A DNA stretch of 64,000 bases from Astrobacterium formosum (GCA_030848545.1 JAVDCA010000007.1:62001-126000), one strand, 5' to 3'. Positions 8,374-17,939 are shown, numbered from the stretch's first letter. A program made the numbers and translations. Notes: generated by a model from the letters alone, not told the origin.

Positions 8374-9398
8374 GTCGCCTCAACCTCGACGCCTGCACGG
8401 GCCATCAGGCGCGCGAATTCGTTTCGCGCGGCGGTAATATCGATCGATTGCGCGGCGCGGCGCGATCGCAGCGCGGCGTCCGCGCGCCGCCCGGCTTCGC
8501 CGGCGAGTTCGGGAGCCGCCTCGGCCACTTCGTGCATCTCGGCGAGATCGCCGTTGCAATGCAAAGCGAGGTCGCAGCCGGCCGCGAGCGCGGCGCGCGT
8601 GCGCTCGGCAATCGTTCCCGACAATGCTCCCATGGACAGGTCGTCACTCATCAAGGCACCGGCGAATCCGATCCGTTCACGAATCACTCGAGCGATCATA
8701 GTGGGCGAAGTCGTGGCCGGAAGTTCCGGATCGAACGCTGTGAATACCACGTGGGCGGTCATGCCGAGCGGCAGGGCGCGCAGCGCTTTGAAGGCGGCGA
8801 AATCGACGGCATCGAGGCTGTCGGGATCTGCGGTCACGACCGGGAGTTCGGCGTGGCTGTCGGCCGCCGCACGTCCGTGTCCGGGCAAATGCTTGAGGAC
8901 CGGCAGGCAGCCGCCCGCCATCAGCCCGTCGGCGATCGCCTGCGCGATGGCGGCGACCTTGGCGGGGGAATTTCCGTAGGCGCGATCGCTGATCACCGGG
9001 CTCGCGCCCACCGCCGGGACATCGGCGAGCGGCAGGCAGTCGACGTCAATGCCCACCTCGGCCAGATCGTGGGCGATCAGGCGGGCGCCCAGGCGGGCGG
9101 CGGCGAGCCCGGCTTCCGGGTCGCGGTCGTAGAGATGGCCGTAGGACTCGCCGGCCGGATAGGCGCGCCAGTGCGGCGGCCCCAGGCGTTGGACGCGGCC
9201 GCCTTCCTGGTCCACCAGGACGGGCACTTTGGCGCCAACGGCGTCGCGGAAATCATTCACGAGTCTATGGACTTGTTCGGGATCGGCGACATTGCGCTTG
9301 AACACGATCAGGGCCCACGGACGGGCCTCGCGCACGAAGGCCTTTTCGTCCGGGGTCAGAAGGGGTCCGGACACACCGGTGATGAAGGCCCTTGCCAT
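8370..9398 (-). CDS. nagZ: Beta-N-acetylhexosaminidase NagZ (GH3)
   Basis: NagZ removes N-acetylglucosamine from anhydro-muropeptides during cytoplasmic peptidoglycan recycling. The 342-residue single-domain GH3 enzyme has the loop KHLPGHGRAAADSH (about residues 169-183), with the catalytic Asp/His pair, and the nucleophile region MSDDLSMGAL (about residue 248-257). The absence of a signal peptide fits a cytoplasmic enzyme. Its stop overlaps the scpA start. The gene sits between the SPOR protein and scpA, the usual order in Rhizobiales. Confidence 0.95.
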   Translation of the reverse strand: MARAFITGVSGPLLTPDEKAFVREARPWALIVFKRNVADPEQVHRLVNDFRDAVGAKVPVLVDQEGGRVQRLGPPHWRAYPAGESYGHLYDRDPEAGLAAARLGARLIAHDLAEVGIDVDCLPLADVPAVGASPVISDRAYGNSPAKVAAIAQAIADGLMAGGCLPVLKHLPGHGRAAADSHAELPVVTADPDSLDAVDFAAFKALRALPLGMTAHVVFTAFDPELPATTSPTMIARVIRERIGFAGALMSDDLSMGALSGTIAERTRAALAAGCDLALHCNGDLAEMHEVAEAAPELAGEAGRRADAALRSRRAAQSIDITAARNEFARLMARAGVEVEAT

Positions 9399-9518
9399 CG
9401 GGGCGGCTTAGCGCGCTTTGCGGCGGCGGGAAAGAGTCCGGGGCCGCCCCGATCAGGGATCATCCAAAGGAAATCGCTGCCGGGGCGACCGGCGGGCGCA
9501 AGGCGTGGCGCACCCGCC

Positions 9519-11624
9519 TCAGTTCCGTTGCACGAAGCAGGAGCCGCCGGCCGATTTCAGGCCCTCGCACAGCTGAATCGCCTCGTCCCGGGAAGCGAAT
9601 GGACCGACCTGGGTACCGTACATGGTTCCCGAGGCGGTGTCCTTGCGGCGGATGATGGGACTGCGGCCGCCGAGCTGGCCAGGATAGCGCCCCTGCAGGG
9701 TGCGGAACGCCGCCTGGGCCTCGGCTTGGGTCTTTTGTGCCGACACCTGAACCACATAACCGGAGCCGGACGGCACCCCATGGCTCGCCGGCGGCGCGGC
9801 CGCCAGGCGTGGAGCCGCCGGCGCAACCGCCGTCGGACTGAGCGAAATCGGCGCGTTGGGGTCGCTCCGGGCCGGCGCTGTTTTCGCCGATGAATCAGGG
9901 GCCTGGTCGGACCGGATGGTGACCGTGCGAATCTTCTTGGGGGCCTCGCCCCCGGTCACCGGGGCGGCCGCGGCCGCGAACGGGGCCGGCGCGGACGGCG
10001 CCTGCACCGCCGAGGGAGCAGCGCCGGCGGTCTGGTTGGGGTAGACCATGCGGGGCGTGGGCGGGCGCGAAGCGTCGCGGATTTCAACGGGTTGCTCCTC
10101 CCGCGGCACCACCTTCTCGGCGCTCGTCTTGTCGGCCAGGCGATCCTGGATCTGCTTGCCGGCTTCGCCCGAAGGCGCCGGCACCACCTTGGCGGGCGAG
10201 GCGTCGGCGCGGATCACCGGGGCGGGCTTCGAAGGCCCCGAAAACATCAGCCGGTACCCGAATGCGCCGGCGGCACCGACGAACACGAGCGCGAACGCCA
10301 CCACCGCCAGGACGACGGCACGAGAGCGGCGCGGCGGCACCCGCTCGCCGCTCTGGGCGTAGTGGGCGGCTAGTTCCTCGGCGCTGTAGGGGAGTTCGTC
10401 GGCGCCGGCTTCGCCATAGGGGGCCACATAGGGGGCCGCTGGCGCCGCCGGCTGTCGCAGATAGGCGTCGGGATGGAGGGCGCGGGTCGGGTCCGGACGG
10501 GGGGCTTGCGCCCCCCGGGCCGGCGCCTCGGCAAGGCCGCGGTCGCGGTCCACGATGGTGCGGACCCGGTCGGCGGCGACGCCGGCCGGATAGGCTGCCT
10601 CGCCGCGCGGATCAGGGTAAGTTCCGACGGGCGCGGGCGCCACGTACCCTCCCTGCCCCCGGGCTTCGGCCTGCGGGGCGTCGCGCTCGAAGCCGAGCGG
10701 ATCGTCGGGATCGAACACGGCGCCGGCCGGCCGCTGCGGCGCCCGGCGGGTCTCGTAATGGCCCGCAGCCGCCGGCGGGGCCGCAGGAGAGGGCGCGGGC
10801 GCGAAAGCCGGATCGGCAAATACCTGCGGCTCGCTCGGGAACATGCCTTCGGTGTGGTGATAGGGGTCGTTGGGCCGCCAGGTATCGAGCGCCTCCGGCT
10901 CCACATGCATGACCACTTCTTCAGTCGCAGGACCACCGCGCTCGTCATAGGCGCCGGCGTCATAGGCGCCGGCGTCATAGGCGCCCGCCTCGTAGGCGGC
11001 GGCGTCGTAGGCGCCAGCCTCGTAGGCGGCGGCGTTCCGCGCACCGGCGTTCTGGACGGTTGCTTGCTGGGTAGCTTGGGGGGGCGCTTCGTAGCCGCGA
11101 TCATCATATCCGCGGGGGTCATAGGCGCGAGGATCTTGGGCGGCGGGCGCCGCGTCGTAGCCGCGCGGGGCCTCGCCATAATCATAGGACGACGGCTCGG
11201 GCGCGGCCGTACGGAACAGGGGCGGTTCGGGATGCGGTTCGAAACGGGGTTCGGGTCGCGGCTCCAGACGCGGCTCCTGGCGCGGCTCGACGCGTGGCGG
11301 CGGCATCTCGGCACGTGGCGGCGGCGTCTCGGGGCGCAGCGGGGTCGCCAAGGAATGCCGCAGCATCGGCGGCGGTGTCGGCGCCGGGGCGGCGGGCGCC
11401 CCCTCCTCTTTCTGCCAGGTGGACGGATCGGCGATGCGCGGCGCCGGCCGCGGTGCCGGCTCGCGCTCGCGCTTCAAGTCGGCGAACGGATCGGCCTGGC
11501 CGATCAACCGCGCCAATTCCATCAGCGGGTCGACCTCCTGGCCGGCCGGCGGCGTCTCGCGGCGAAGGGCTTCGCCCGGGCGCGTTACGCGTGAATACCT
11601 GTCGTCCGCCATCAGAATCGCCAT
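9519..11624 (-). CDS. Large SPOR-domain membrane protein
   Basis: The 701-residue protein has a long N-terminal cytoplasmic part rich in Pro, Glu, Arg and Ala (residues 1-425), one membrane helix (about 431-456, within AVVLAVVAFALVFVGAAGAF), a periplasmic linker, and a C-terminal SPOR domain (about 620-701). SPOR domains bind denuded peptidoglycan and place proteins at the division septum. Residues about 195-235 hold repeated AYDAG/AYEAG units encoded by a 15-base tandem repeat. The gene lies between argS and nagZ, as in related genomes. The start is uncertain: Met at 11624 and Met at 11612 both lack a strong ribosome-binding site. Confidence 0.88.
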   Translation of the reverse strand: MAILMADDRYSRVTRPGEALRRETPPAGQEVDPLMELARLIGQADPFADLKREREPAPRPAPRIADPSTWQKEEGAPAAPAPTPPPMLRHSLATPLRPETPPPRAEMPPPRVEPRQEPRLEPRPEPRFEPHPEPPLFRTAAPEPSSYDYGEAPRGYDAAPAAQDPRAYDPRGYDDRGYEAPPQATQQATVQNAGARNAAAYEAGAYDAAAYEAGAYDAGAYDAGAYDERGGPATEEVVMHVEPEALDTWRPNDPYHHTEGMFPSEPQVFADPAFAPAPSPAAPPAAAGHYETRRAPQRPAGAVFDPDDPLGFERDAPQAEARGQGGYVAPAPVGTYPDPRGEAAYPAGVAADRVRTIVDRDRGLAEAPARGAQAPRPDPTRALHPDAYLRQPAAPAAPYVAPYGEAGADELPYSAEELAAHYAQSGERVPPRRSRAVVLAVVAFALVFVGAAGAFGYRLMFSGPSKPAPVIRADASPAKVVPAPSGEAGKQIQDRLADKTSAEKVVPREEQPVEIRDASRPPTPRMVYPNQTAGAAPSAVQAPSAPAPFAAAAAPVTGGEAPKKIRTVTIRSDQAPDSSAKTAPARSDPNAPISLSPTAVAPAAPRLAAAPPASHGVPSGSGYVVQVSAQKTQAEAQAAFRTLQGRYPGQLGGRSPIIRRKDTASGTMYGTQVGPFASRDEAIQLCEGLKSAGGSCFVQRN
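10951..11040. repeat. Six-copy 15-base tandem repeat in the SPOR gene
   Basis: Six consecutive 15-base units, of the form GCGCCGGCGTCATAG read on the plus strand, run in register with the minus-strand reading frame. The units at 10951 and 10966 are identical; the others differ at a few bases. Each encodes a five-residue AYDAG/AYEAG/AYDAA block. Copy number may vary between strains by slipped replication, without shifting the frame. Confidence 0.85.
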
Positions 11625-11687
11625 TGGTTGGCGGTTGTCCCGTGGCCCCCAACCCCGCCCCCGCGGGTCAACGACGAATGGACGAAA

Positions 11688-13502
11688 CTACCGCATTTCC
11701 TCGGGCGCGCCGACTCCGAGCAGGTTGAGCCCCGAGGCGAGCACCGTCACCACGCCTTGCACCAGTGCCAGACGCGCGAGGGTTATCTTCAGATCATTCT
11801 GGATAATGAAGCGTAAATATGGCTTTTCCTTACTGCCGAGCGACCACAGGCTGTGGAACTCGCTGGCCAACTCATAGAGGTAGAAGGCAATTCGGTGCGG
11901 CTCATGGGCGAGCCCGGCCTGCTCGACCGCGCGCGGATAAAGCGCGATGCGGCGCATGAGCGAAAGCTCCGCCGGATCGGACAGGAGGTCGAGGGACGCC
12001 GAGGAGAGGAATTTGGCCCTGGCCACCGCGGCCTCCTCCCCCGCCCCCTGCGGCAGGTCCGCCACTTCGGCGGCCGCGTTCCTGAAGATCGAGGCGCAAC
12101 GGGCGTGGCCGTACTGGACGTAGAAGACGGGATTGTCGCGCGACTGCTCGATCACACGGGCGAGGTCGAAATCGAGGACGGCGTCGTTCTTGCGGTAGAG
12201 CATCATGAAGCGCACGGCGTCGCGGCCGACCTCGTCGACCACCTCGCGCAGGGTGACGAAATCGCCCGAGCGCTTCGACATTTTGACCGGCTCGCCGTTC
12301 CTCAGAAGCTTGACGAGCTGGACGATCTTGACGTCGAGGTCGGCGCGGCCGGCCGAGATCGCGGCAACCGCCGCCTTCATGCGCTTGATGTAGCCGCCAT
12401 GGTCGGCGCCCCAGACGTCGATCATCTTGAGGAAACCGCGATCGACCTTGGACTTGTGATAGGCGATGTCGGAAGCAAAATAGGTGTAGGCGCCGTCGGA
12501 CTTTTTCAGCGGCCGATCCACATCGTCGCCGAACTCGCTCGCCCGGAACAGGGTCTGCTCGCGGTCCTCGTAGTCCTCGACCGGCGCCCCCTTGGGCGGC
12601 GGCAGCCGGCCCTCGTAGATGTGGCCGGCATCGCGCAGGAAGTTGATCGCCGCCGCGACCTGATCGCTCTTGCCGACGATCAGCGAACGCTCGGAAAAGA
12701 ACACGTCGAAATCGATGTTGAGCGCCGCAAGATCGTCGCGGATCGCCGCCATCATCATCGTGATCGTGGCCGCGCGCACGACCGGCAGCCATTCGGCCTC
12801 TTCCTGGGCGAGCAGCGTGCGGCCGTGATCATGGGCGAGCTTCTTGCCCACCGGCACCAGATAGTCGCCGGGATAGAGGCCCTCGGGAATCTCGATCGTT
12901 TCGCCCAGCGCCTCGCGGTAGCGCAGATAGGCCGAGCGGGCGAGTACGTCCACCTGGGCGCCGGCGTCGTTGATGTAGTACTCGCGCGTGACGTCGAAGC
13001 CGACGAACGCGAGCAGGCTCGCCAGCGCGTCGCCGAATACGGCGCCGCGGCAATGGCCCACATGCATGGGCCCGGTCGGATTGGCGGAGACGTATTCGAC
13101 GTTGACCTTGGTGCCCTGCCCGACCTGGCTCCTGCCATACTGCGTGCCGGCCGCGATCGCGGCGGCCAGCGCCGCCGTCCAGGCGGAAGCCTTGAGGGTG
13201 ATGTTGATGAAGCCCGGACCCGCCACATCGACCTTCTCGACCAGATCGTCGGCGCGCAGCCTTTCGGCGATCGCCTCCGCGACCTCGCGCGGTTTTTTAC
13301 CCGCATCCTTGGCGAGCACCATGGCGGCATTGGTCGCCATGTCGCCATGGGAAGCGTCCCGCGGCGGCTCGACCACCACCCGGGAGGTATCGAGCGACGG
13401 CGGCAGCGAACCGGCCGCGGAGAGCGCCGACACGGACGCGACCACGCGGGCCAGCATGGTGGCGTAGATATGGGGGGCGGAAGCGGTTGAATTTGCGGTC
13501 AT
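11688..13502 (-). CDS. argS: Arginyl-tRNA synthetase
   Basis: This 604-residue class I enzyme charges tRNA-Arg. The N-terminal Add-1 domain covers about residues 5-110. The HIGH-like motif is HVGH in [14 protein letters not shown] (about residue 130-143), and the KMSK loop is KMSKRSG (about residue 405-411). The C-terminal helical anticodon-binding domain ends with the family-typical [11 protein letters not shown]. In related genomes dgt lies directly upstream; here a 24.8 kb accessory segment separates them. No strong ribosome-binding site precedes the ATG. Confidence 0.97.
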   Translation of the reverse strand: MTANSTASAPHIYATMLARVVASVSALSAAGSLPPSLDTSRVVVEPPRDASHGDMATNAAMVLAKDAGKKPREVAEAIAERLRADDLVEKVDVAGPGFINITLKASAWTAALAAAIAAGTQYGRSQVGQGTKVNVEYVSANPTGPMHVGHCRGAVFGDALASLLAFVGFDVTREYYINDAGAQVDVLARSAYLRYREALGETIEIPEGLYPGDYLVPVGKKLAHDHGRTLLAQEEAEWLPVVRAATITMMMAAIRDDLAALNIDFDVFFSERSLIVGKSDQVAAAINFLRDAGHIYEGRLPPPKGAPVEDYEDREQTLFRASEFGDDVDRPLKKSDGAYTYFASDIAYHKSKVDRGFLKMIDVWGADHGGYIKRMKAAVAAISAGRADLDVKIVQLVKLLRNGEPVKMSKRSGDFVTLREVVDEVGRDAVRFMMLYRKNDAVLDFDLARVIEQSRDNPVFYVQYGHARCASIFRNAAAEVADLPQGAGEEAAVARAKFLSSASLDLLSDPAELSLMRRIALYPRAVEQAGLAHEPHRIAFYLYELASEFHSLWSLGSKEKPYLRFIIQNDLKITLARLALVQGVVTVLASGLNLLGVGAPEEMR

Positions 13503-13818
13503 TGCGCCGGGCTGACAGTCTGCGATTGCGAGGATCGTGCCGGGCTAACGCAGATAGTCCACGAAGTCAAAAAGGATGGACCCGCCCGGGCGCCGCCCCG
13601 GACGCCCCGCCGCACACCGCCCGACCTCATGGTGAGGAGCCGCGCAACGCGCGGCGTCTCGAACCATGTGGCCCCGGCGGCGCCCTTCGTCACGGCCGCT
13701 TTGCAGCGATGCCGACGTTCGCCCGCCCTTGTCCCCGCTGGCCGGGCCTGTACCATAATGGCCAACCAGCAGCCCCGATCGCGCCGACGAAGCGGACGCG
13801 GCACCGGTGGAGGTCCCG
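13503..13818. other. Intergenic region upstream of argS and the toxin-antitoxin pair
   Basis: This divergent spacer carries a palindromic repeat at 13625-13671 and otherwise no gene that can be supported. It marks the left junction of the accessory region that separates argS from dgt. Promoters for argS and for the antitoxin must lie here, but no clear consensus was seen. Confidence 0.5.
13625..13671. repeat. Short palindromic element (CCTCATGGTGAGGAG family)
   Basis: CCTCATGGTGAGGAGCCGC at the left faces GCGGCGTCTCGAACCATGTGG at the right across a GCAACGC centre. Elements of this form (ends CCTCATGGTGAG and CGAACCATGAGG) are a well-known intergenic repeat in Bradyrhizobium-like genomes. It is a third repeat family in the window. 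Confidence 0.7.
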
Positions 13819-14013
13819 ATGCGCATTGCCGACATGGTCTACGAGCAGGTCAAGACCTTGCCGGAGCCCCTCGCCCGAGAAGTCCTGGACTTCGTCATTT
13901 TTCTGCGCGAGCGGCGCGAACGCGGCGAATGGCGCGACCTGATGGCCGCACAGTCGAATTCGCTCGCACCCATTTGGGACAACGTCGAAGACGATGTCTG
14001 GGACCATGCCTGA
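13819..14013 (+). CDS. Antitoxin-like DUF2281-type small protein
   Basis: The 64-residue protein begins MRIADMVYEQVKTLPEPLAR and continues LDFVIFLRERRERGEW, the pattern of DUF2281-type proteins (short Leu/Pro/Ala-rich helix, then charged helix, then an acidic Trp-containing tail). Such proteins are usually antitoxins encoded before a MazF/PemK or PIN toxin. GGAGG lies six bases before the ATG at 13819; an upstream in-frame GTG at 13807 is less likely. The stop codon overlaps the start of the MazF-like gene, which supports a toxin-antitoxin role. Confidence 0.7.
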   Translation: MRIADMVYEQVKTLPEPLAREVLDFVIFLRERRERGEWRDLMAAQSNSLAPIWDNVEDDVWDHA

Positions 14014-14350
14014 GCGCGGCGACCTGCTGCTGGTGCCGTTCCCTTTCATCGACCTGTCGGCGACCAAGCGCCGGCCGGTGCTGGCGCTCACGGCCACCGA
14101 CGTCTACGGCGATTTCATCGCTCTCCCGGTGGCGTCACGGCCGCGGGCCGAGCACGGCAGTGATGCACCGATAGCCATAGAATTTGTGGCGCAGGCTGAA
14201 CAGCTGGATATGGCTTGTCAGTTCGACATCGGCTTCGCGCAGGACGCGAACCTCGAACCGGCGATAATAGCTGGCGCGGGAAACGCCTGCGTTCGCAGAG
14301 GTGTCGAACGTCGACTTTGCCGGCTTCGGACGCCATCATCACTTCGATGA
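14006..14350 (+). pseudogene. MazF/PemK-like toxin, C-terminal half replaced by IS remnant
   Basis: Residues 1-45 (MPERGDLLLVPFPFIDLSAT, then KRRPVLALTATDVYGDFIALPVASRP) match the beta-barrel start of MazF/PemK endoribonucleases, including the RGDLLLVPFPF strand and the KRRPVLAL segment. From about base 14140 the plus-strand frame reads through the antisense of a decayed IS3-type transposase, so the remaining 70 or so residues of the 114-residue frame are unlike any toxin. The usual MazF C-terminal half is missing. The protein is therefore probably inactive, leaving the antitoxin as a remnant. Confidence 0.7.
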
Positions 14351-14735
14351 CTTCTGTGAGACGCACACGATTGAGCCTTGCCGACCCGCCGCGTCCAGGG
14401 CGCAAGGCTTTGTGAAAAAATCGATATCGAACGTCTCTTGTCCGACTTTGCGTTCGAGTTCGGCGATCTTCGCGCGCGCCCGGGCCAGCTCGCCGCCGGC
14501 GCCCTTTGCGGCCGGTTCGGTCAACGGGCGCAGATTGCAAGGCCCCGGTTTGGGACGCGCTTGCGGTTCAATCCCGCAGTTGCCACGCCTTGCGCCAATC
14601 ATGCAGAAGTTTGCGTGAAACACCGACTTTGCGCGCCAGCGGCAGGGCGGCTACCCCGGCCTCAAGCCGTTTGATCGCCGCCATTTTGAATGCCCTCAGA
14701 AAAGCTCTGAACGCGGTTCTGTCTGTCAACGGTCA
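14145..14735 (-). mobile_element. Decayed IS3-family element (OrfA/OrfB fragments)
   Basis: On the minus strand, MAAIKRLEAGVAALPLARK and then VSRKLLHDWRKAWQL (about 14680 to 14590) match the helix-turn-helix start of an IS3-type OrfA; a stop codon follows. A second frame (14623 to 14339) gives GGELARARAKIAELERKVGQ and DIDFFTKPCAL, the leucine-zipper end of OrfA. Near 14250-14170 a third frame resembles the OrfB segment LFSLRHKFYGYRCITAVL. At least two frameshifts and internal deletions are needed to join these, so the element cannot move by itself. It interrupts the MazF-like gene. Clear terminal repeats were not found. Confidence 0.7.
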
Positions 14736-14819
14736 TCCTCAGGGATAACCTGTCACAGAAATTACCGTGTCTCACTCGCGTGGTACAGTCCAGTCAGTCG
14801 GACTGTGCACGACCGGTCG

Positions 14820-15812
14820 TCATTGATAACAGGTCACCGGTTCGACGTCGGCCATGGTCCGCAGGCCTGGTCGTGCATTTACGATTGTTGGGATGGAATT
14901 GACCAACACCGCGCAGGTTGCCACATCGCCGTTGACACCGCCTTTGATGCAGGTGTCGATTTCTGGATCGCCGTCTATGATGATGCGGTCGCGTGATTCA
15001 GGTTCGCCGATCGCCGCCCGGAAGAACAACGTGATCACTTCTTTGTCGCCGATCATGCCTCGGCCGATCTGCTGCACGCCGACCGCCTGCCCTTCCTTTA
15101 TGGTGTCCTGGCCCATTTTGACGGGATGTTTGGCGAGGATCGGCGAAATGACGTCTTCGGTCCGGTCCAGTTTCCAGCCCAAACGCGCCGAAATCATATG
15201 GAGAGACTCGGTCAGGCCCACATGCCGCAAAGTCCTGTCCTTGACCTTGGCTTGAAACTCGGCCTGGGTGCAGCCGGCGCCGATTTTCTTCTGGAACGGA
15301 ATTCGCCGGAACGTTGCGTCCTGAATTCGCTCCACCGTGATCTTGCGCACCGTTCGGCACACGCCGGTCATGGTCAAGGGAAGGAAATCCATCAGGAAGC
15401 CGGGGTTCACGCCGTTGGACAGAACCGACACCCCGTACTTCTTGGCCAGTTCGTCGATCTGTTTCGACATTTCCGGCTGGGTCACCCATGGATAGCTCAG
15501 CTCTTCACACGACGACACGATGTTGACGCCGTAGGGAAGCAGGGACGTCAACTGGCTCATGATCCCGGTCATGGTCGATGTCGTCGTCAGAACGACCACG
15601 TCAACCTTCTTTCCTTTCAAGACCCGGTCCGTGTCGGACGCGACGGTGACGCCGATCGGATCGAGGCCGGCCAACGCGGCGACATCTTTACCGGCTTTGG
15701 CCGGATCGGAATCGATCGCCCCCACGATTTTGAGGTTTCCACGCCCCAACAAATACTGTGTCGCCTTGTTCCCAATCGGCCCGAGTCCCATCTGCACGAC
15801 TTTGATCGTCAT
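14820..15812 (-). CDS. 2,4-diaminopentanoate dehydrogenase-like NAD(P)-dependent oxidoreductase
   Basis: The 330-residue protein has an N-terminal Rossmann fold with G9-L-G11-P-I-G14 and a DapB-like C-terminal domain. The segments NGVNPGFLMDFLPL (about residue 138-151) and the overall length match the family of 2,4-diaminopentanoate dehydrogenase, the last NAD(P)-linked deaminating step of the oxidative ornithine pathway in clostridia. The true substrate here is unknown. GGAG lies eight bases before the Met at 15812; an upstream Met at 15851 lacks such a site. It is divergent from a LysR gene and near a permease and an amidase-like gene, suggesting catabolism of an amino acid or amine. Confidence 0.75.
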   Translation of the reverse strand: MTIKVVQMGLGPIGNKATQYLLGRGNLKIVGAIDSDPAKAGKDVAALAGLDPIGVTVASDTDRVLKGKKVDVVVLTTTSTMTGIMSQLTSLLPYGVNIVSSCEELSYPWVTQPEMSKQIDELAKKYGVSVLSNGVNPGFLMDFLPLTMTGVCRTVRKITVERIQDATFRRIPFQKKIGAGCTQAEFQAKVKDRTLRHVGLTESLHMISARLGWKLDRTEDVISPILAKHPVKMGQDTIKEGQAVGVQQIGRGMIGDKEVITLFFRAAIGEPESRDRIIIDGDPEIDTCIKGGVNGDVATCAVLVNSIPTIVNARPGLRTMADVEPVTCYQ

Positions 15813-16584
15813 TTTTAGCGTCTCCAATCGGTCGCATATAACCGGCTGCATTTCGGATGTTTATCTGCAACTTTTCGAACGAATACATCCTGAGTGAAAT
15901 TCTGCAGCAGCGCCGTCCGCGAATAAAATGAATATATCTGGTTATGCGACGATCTTTGGTTATGACTTGACGGCGCTGTCGGGGTGCACGGGTGTCGAGC
16001 AGCCGAGCCGTCGGCGTCCTCGCCGGTCACCTCCGTCGTCGAGCACCGTCGCGCCGTCGCAGAAGGCCCGCGATGGTTGCGGTGGACGATGGGCCGCGCC
16101 GGACCGCCGGGGGTGTTGTTCGGGCGAGTTCCCAAGGCGCGTACCTCGAGGCCGGACCGTGGGGCCGGCGAACGCCGCTCGCGCGAACCCTCGGTGACGG
16201 CCGCCTCCCCCGCCGACGCGTTCCCCGTCAACTCTCGCCAAAGACGCCGACCGGCCGGTCCACAAAGGCGGTCGCCCGCTTACGCCGATACCCAAGAGGC
16301 GGATCGATTGCCCGTGGATGACGGTCCGGCGAGTTCATCGCAACCCACCAAACCTCCGCCGAAGTGCAGTCGCTCGGCGGCCCGTAACACATCACGCTTG
16401 GCGGGCCGGTCGAACGGAGGCGAGTTGAACCGCACGCTTCCGTTGCGTTCTTTGAAAACCCCACGACCTCGAAACCGTGAGGCCAGGTCTATCGGCCGAT
16501 AATCGTGGGGGGAAAACTCCAAAAACCAGTTGAATAGCTGCGACCGTACAATAAGTTTTGCCCGCTGCCCAACAGGCGAACGCC
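15813..16584. other. Long gene-free spacer upstream of LysR gene
   Basis: The left 150 bases are relatively AT-rich (for example AATAAAATGAATATATCTGG at about 15924-15943) and probably hold the divergent promoters. The next 500 bases are very GC-rich, with open frames in several phases, but none encodes a recognisable protein or carries a good ribosome-binding site. It may be degraded coding sequence from an earlier insertion, which is inference only. Confidence 0.45.
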
Positions 16585-17538
16585 GTGATCAAGCTGCGCC
16601 AGATCGAGGTTTTGCACGCCATCCTGAGTACGGGCAGTGTTACGGCTGCAGCCAACGTACTGAATGTTTCCCAGCCGGCCGTCAGCAAACAGTTGCAGCA
16701 AGCAGAGCAGCAGCTCGGCTTTCGGCTTTTTGTGCGCGACCGGAATCATATTCGGGCGACCGAAGAAGCTCTGGCCTTGTATCGAGAAATCGAACAGGTT
16801 CTTCCCAACATAGAAGCCATACAGCGTCTGGCCGGAAACCTGAAAAGAGGTGCCGGCAAAACGTTGCGGGTCATCTCGGTCCCGTCGCTGGGACAGACTC
16901 TCTTGCCGGCCGCCTTTGCGGCGCTCAGGGCCACGCATACGTCCCTGGACATCGAGCTGCGCACGCAGCACACGCAGGAACTTACCAGATCGCTTATTCT
17001 GCGCGAGGCCGACCTGGGCTTCGATTTCGGCGGGTTCGATCATCCGGCGATCAAACGACGAGCATTGCTCGACACCGAATATGTCTGCATTACGCCGTCC
17101 AGCTGGTTCGCTTCCGGAAAAATACTCACCGTCGGCGATCTGTCGACCAGGTCGCGAATCCGCATGCCGGCCGCCGATCCCCTCTCGCGACGCCTCACCG
17201 AGCATGATGCCCATGCGTGGGAAGAAATCCCATCCTGGCTCTCGGTGCAGAACTTCCACGCGGCATTGGAAATGGTGGGCAAAGGCCACGGCTTTGCCCT
17301 GGTCGACCCGTTCACCGCGCTCATGAGCGGCAACAGAAACGTCAGCACGCATCGCCTGCAACCCACACTCGGGATGCAGCTATATTGCTTGACGCTTCGA
17401 AACCGTCCGATCAGTGCGATCGATCATGCGTTGGCGACGAATGTGGAAAACGCGGGGAAATCCGTCCTGGCGGTGGGCGGAAGAACCCGGAAACAGGTCG
17501 ATCCATCTGGACCAGAACGGGGGGCCGAGGACTTGTGA
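16585..17538 (+). CDS. LysR-family transcriptional regulator
   Basis: The 317-residue protein starts with the winged-helix DNA-binding domain (IKLRQIEVLHAILSTGSVTA and then NVSQPAVSKQLQQAEQQLGF, residues 2-52), followed by an effector-binding domain (about residues 92-290). GTG at 16585 is chosen because it begins directly before the family-typical KLRQIEVL; a TTG nine codons upstream is possible. LysR regulators usually control a divergent gene, here the diaminopentanoate-dehydrogenase-like gene 770 bases away, and the permease downstream is another likely target. The last 25 residues are poorly conserved and may reflect a frame that runs past the original end. Confidence 0.88.
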   Translation: MIKLRQIEVLHAILSTGSVTAAANVLNVSQPAVSKQLQQAEQQLGFRLFVRDRNHIRATEEALALYREIEQVLPNIEAIQRLAGNLKRGAGKTLRVISVPSLGQTLLPAAFAALRATHTSLDIELRTQHTQELTRSLILREADLGFDFGGFDHPAIKRRALLDTEYVCITPSSWFASGKILTVGDLSTRSRIRMPAADPLSRRLTEHDAHAWEEIPSWLSVQNFHAALEMVGKGHGFALVDPFTALMSGNRNVSTHRLQPTLGMQLYCLTLRNRPISAIDHALATNVENAGKSVLAVGGRTRKQVDPSGPERGAEDL

Positions 17539-17939
17539 CCAGACGCGGTGGGATCGTGTGGCATGGGCGATCCGATCGCCGATGTCCAGGAGACGTGCAA
17601 TTGTGGATCACGTAAATTGAGCCCGGGCACCTCTTCGGTAAAATTAAGTACCGGCCCGCACCCCCTTGTGCAGCCCCCCCCCGGTACCGGGTCTCGCCGG
17701 AGGCGTTCAGCCCAAGGGTCGCCGGCGGCGCGCCCTACTCCGTTCGGAACGGTGGTGTCCTGGGAGCGCCGATTGTGATCCCGTCACGTCGAAATTTATG
17801 CCCGTTCAACGGCTTGCCGACAGCGCGAGGGGGTCGGGCGTTCGACGTGACTCCGCGGTCGATTCTCGAGAAATCGGGCATGATGCTCCCAAAGATCTCC
17901 GCACCGTCGGGCCCGCCTGCCGAGGATAACCAAAGTTCG
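17539..17939. other. Gene-free spacer downstream of LysR gene
   Basis: No protein could be supported in any frame here. The only notable structure is a pair of imperfect repeats at 17612-17661, described separately. The stretch is GC-rich, unlike the AT-rich segment that follows it. Confidence 0.45.
17612..17661. repeat. Imperfect direct repeats resembling IS21-type ends
   Basis: GTAAATTGAGCCCGGGCAC (17612-17630) is followed after eight bases by a longer variant beginning GTAAAATTAAGTACCGGCCC (17639 onward). Closely spaced repeats of this composition occur at the termini of IS21-family elements. No istA or istB sequence is visible nearby, so at most a single-end scar remains. Weak evidence. 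Confidence 0.3.

Noticed and set aside
11853-13490. Long plus-strand open frame of 545 codons
   Set aside because: It lies antisense to argS, whose protein has clear catalytic motifs. The plus-strand product is Arg/Gly/Asp-rich with no recognisable domain, as expected from high GC on the opposite strand.
15944-16560. Several open frames in the GC-rich spacer before the LysR gene
   Set aside because: Frames in three phases overlap each other, have no ribosome-binding sites, and their products are low in complexity.
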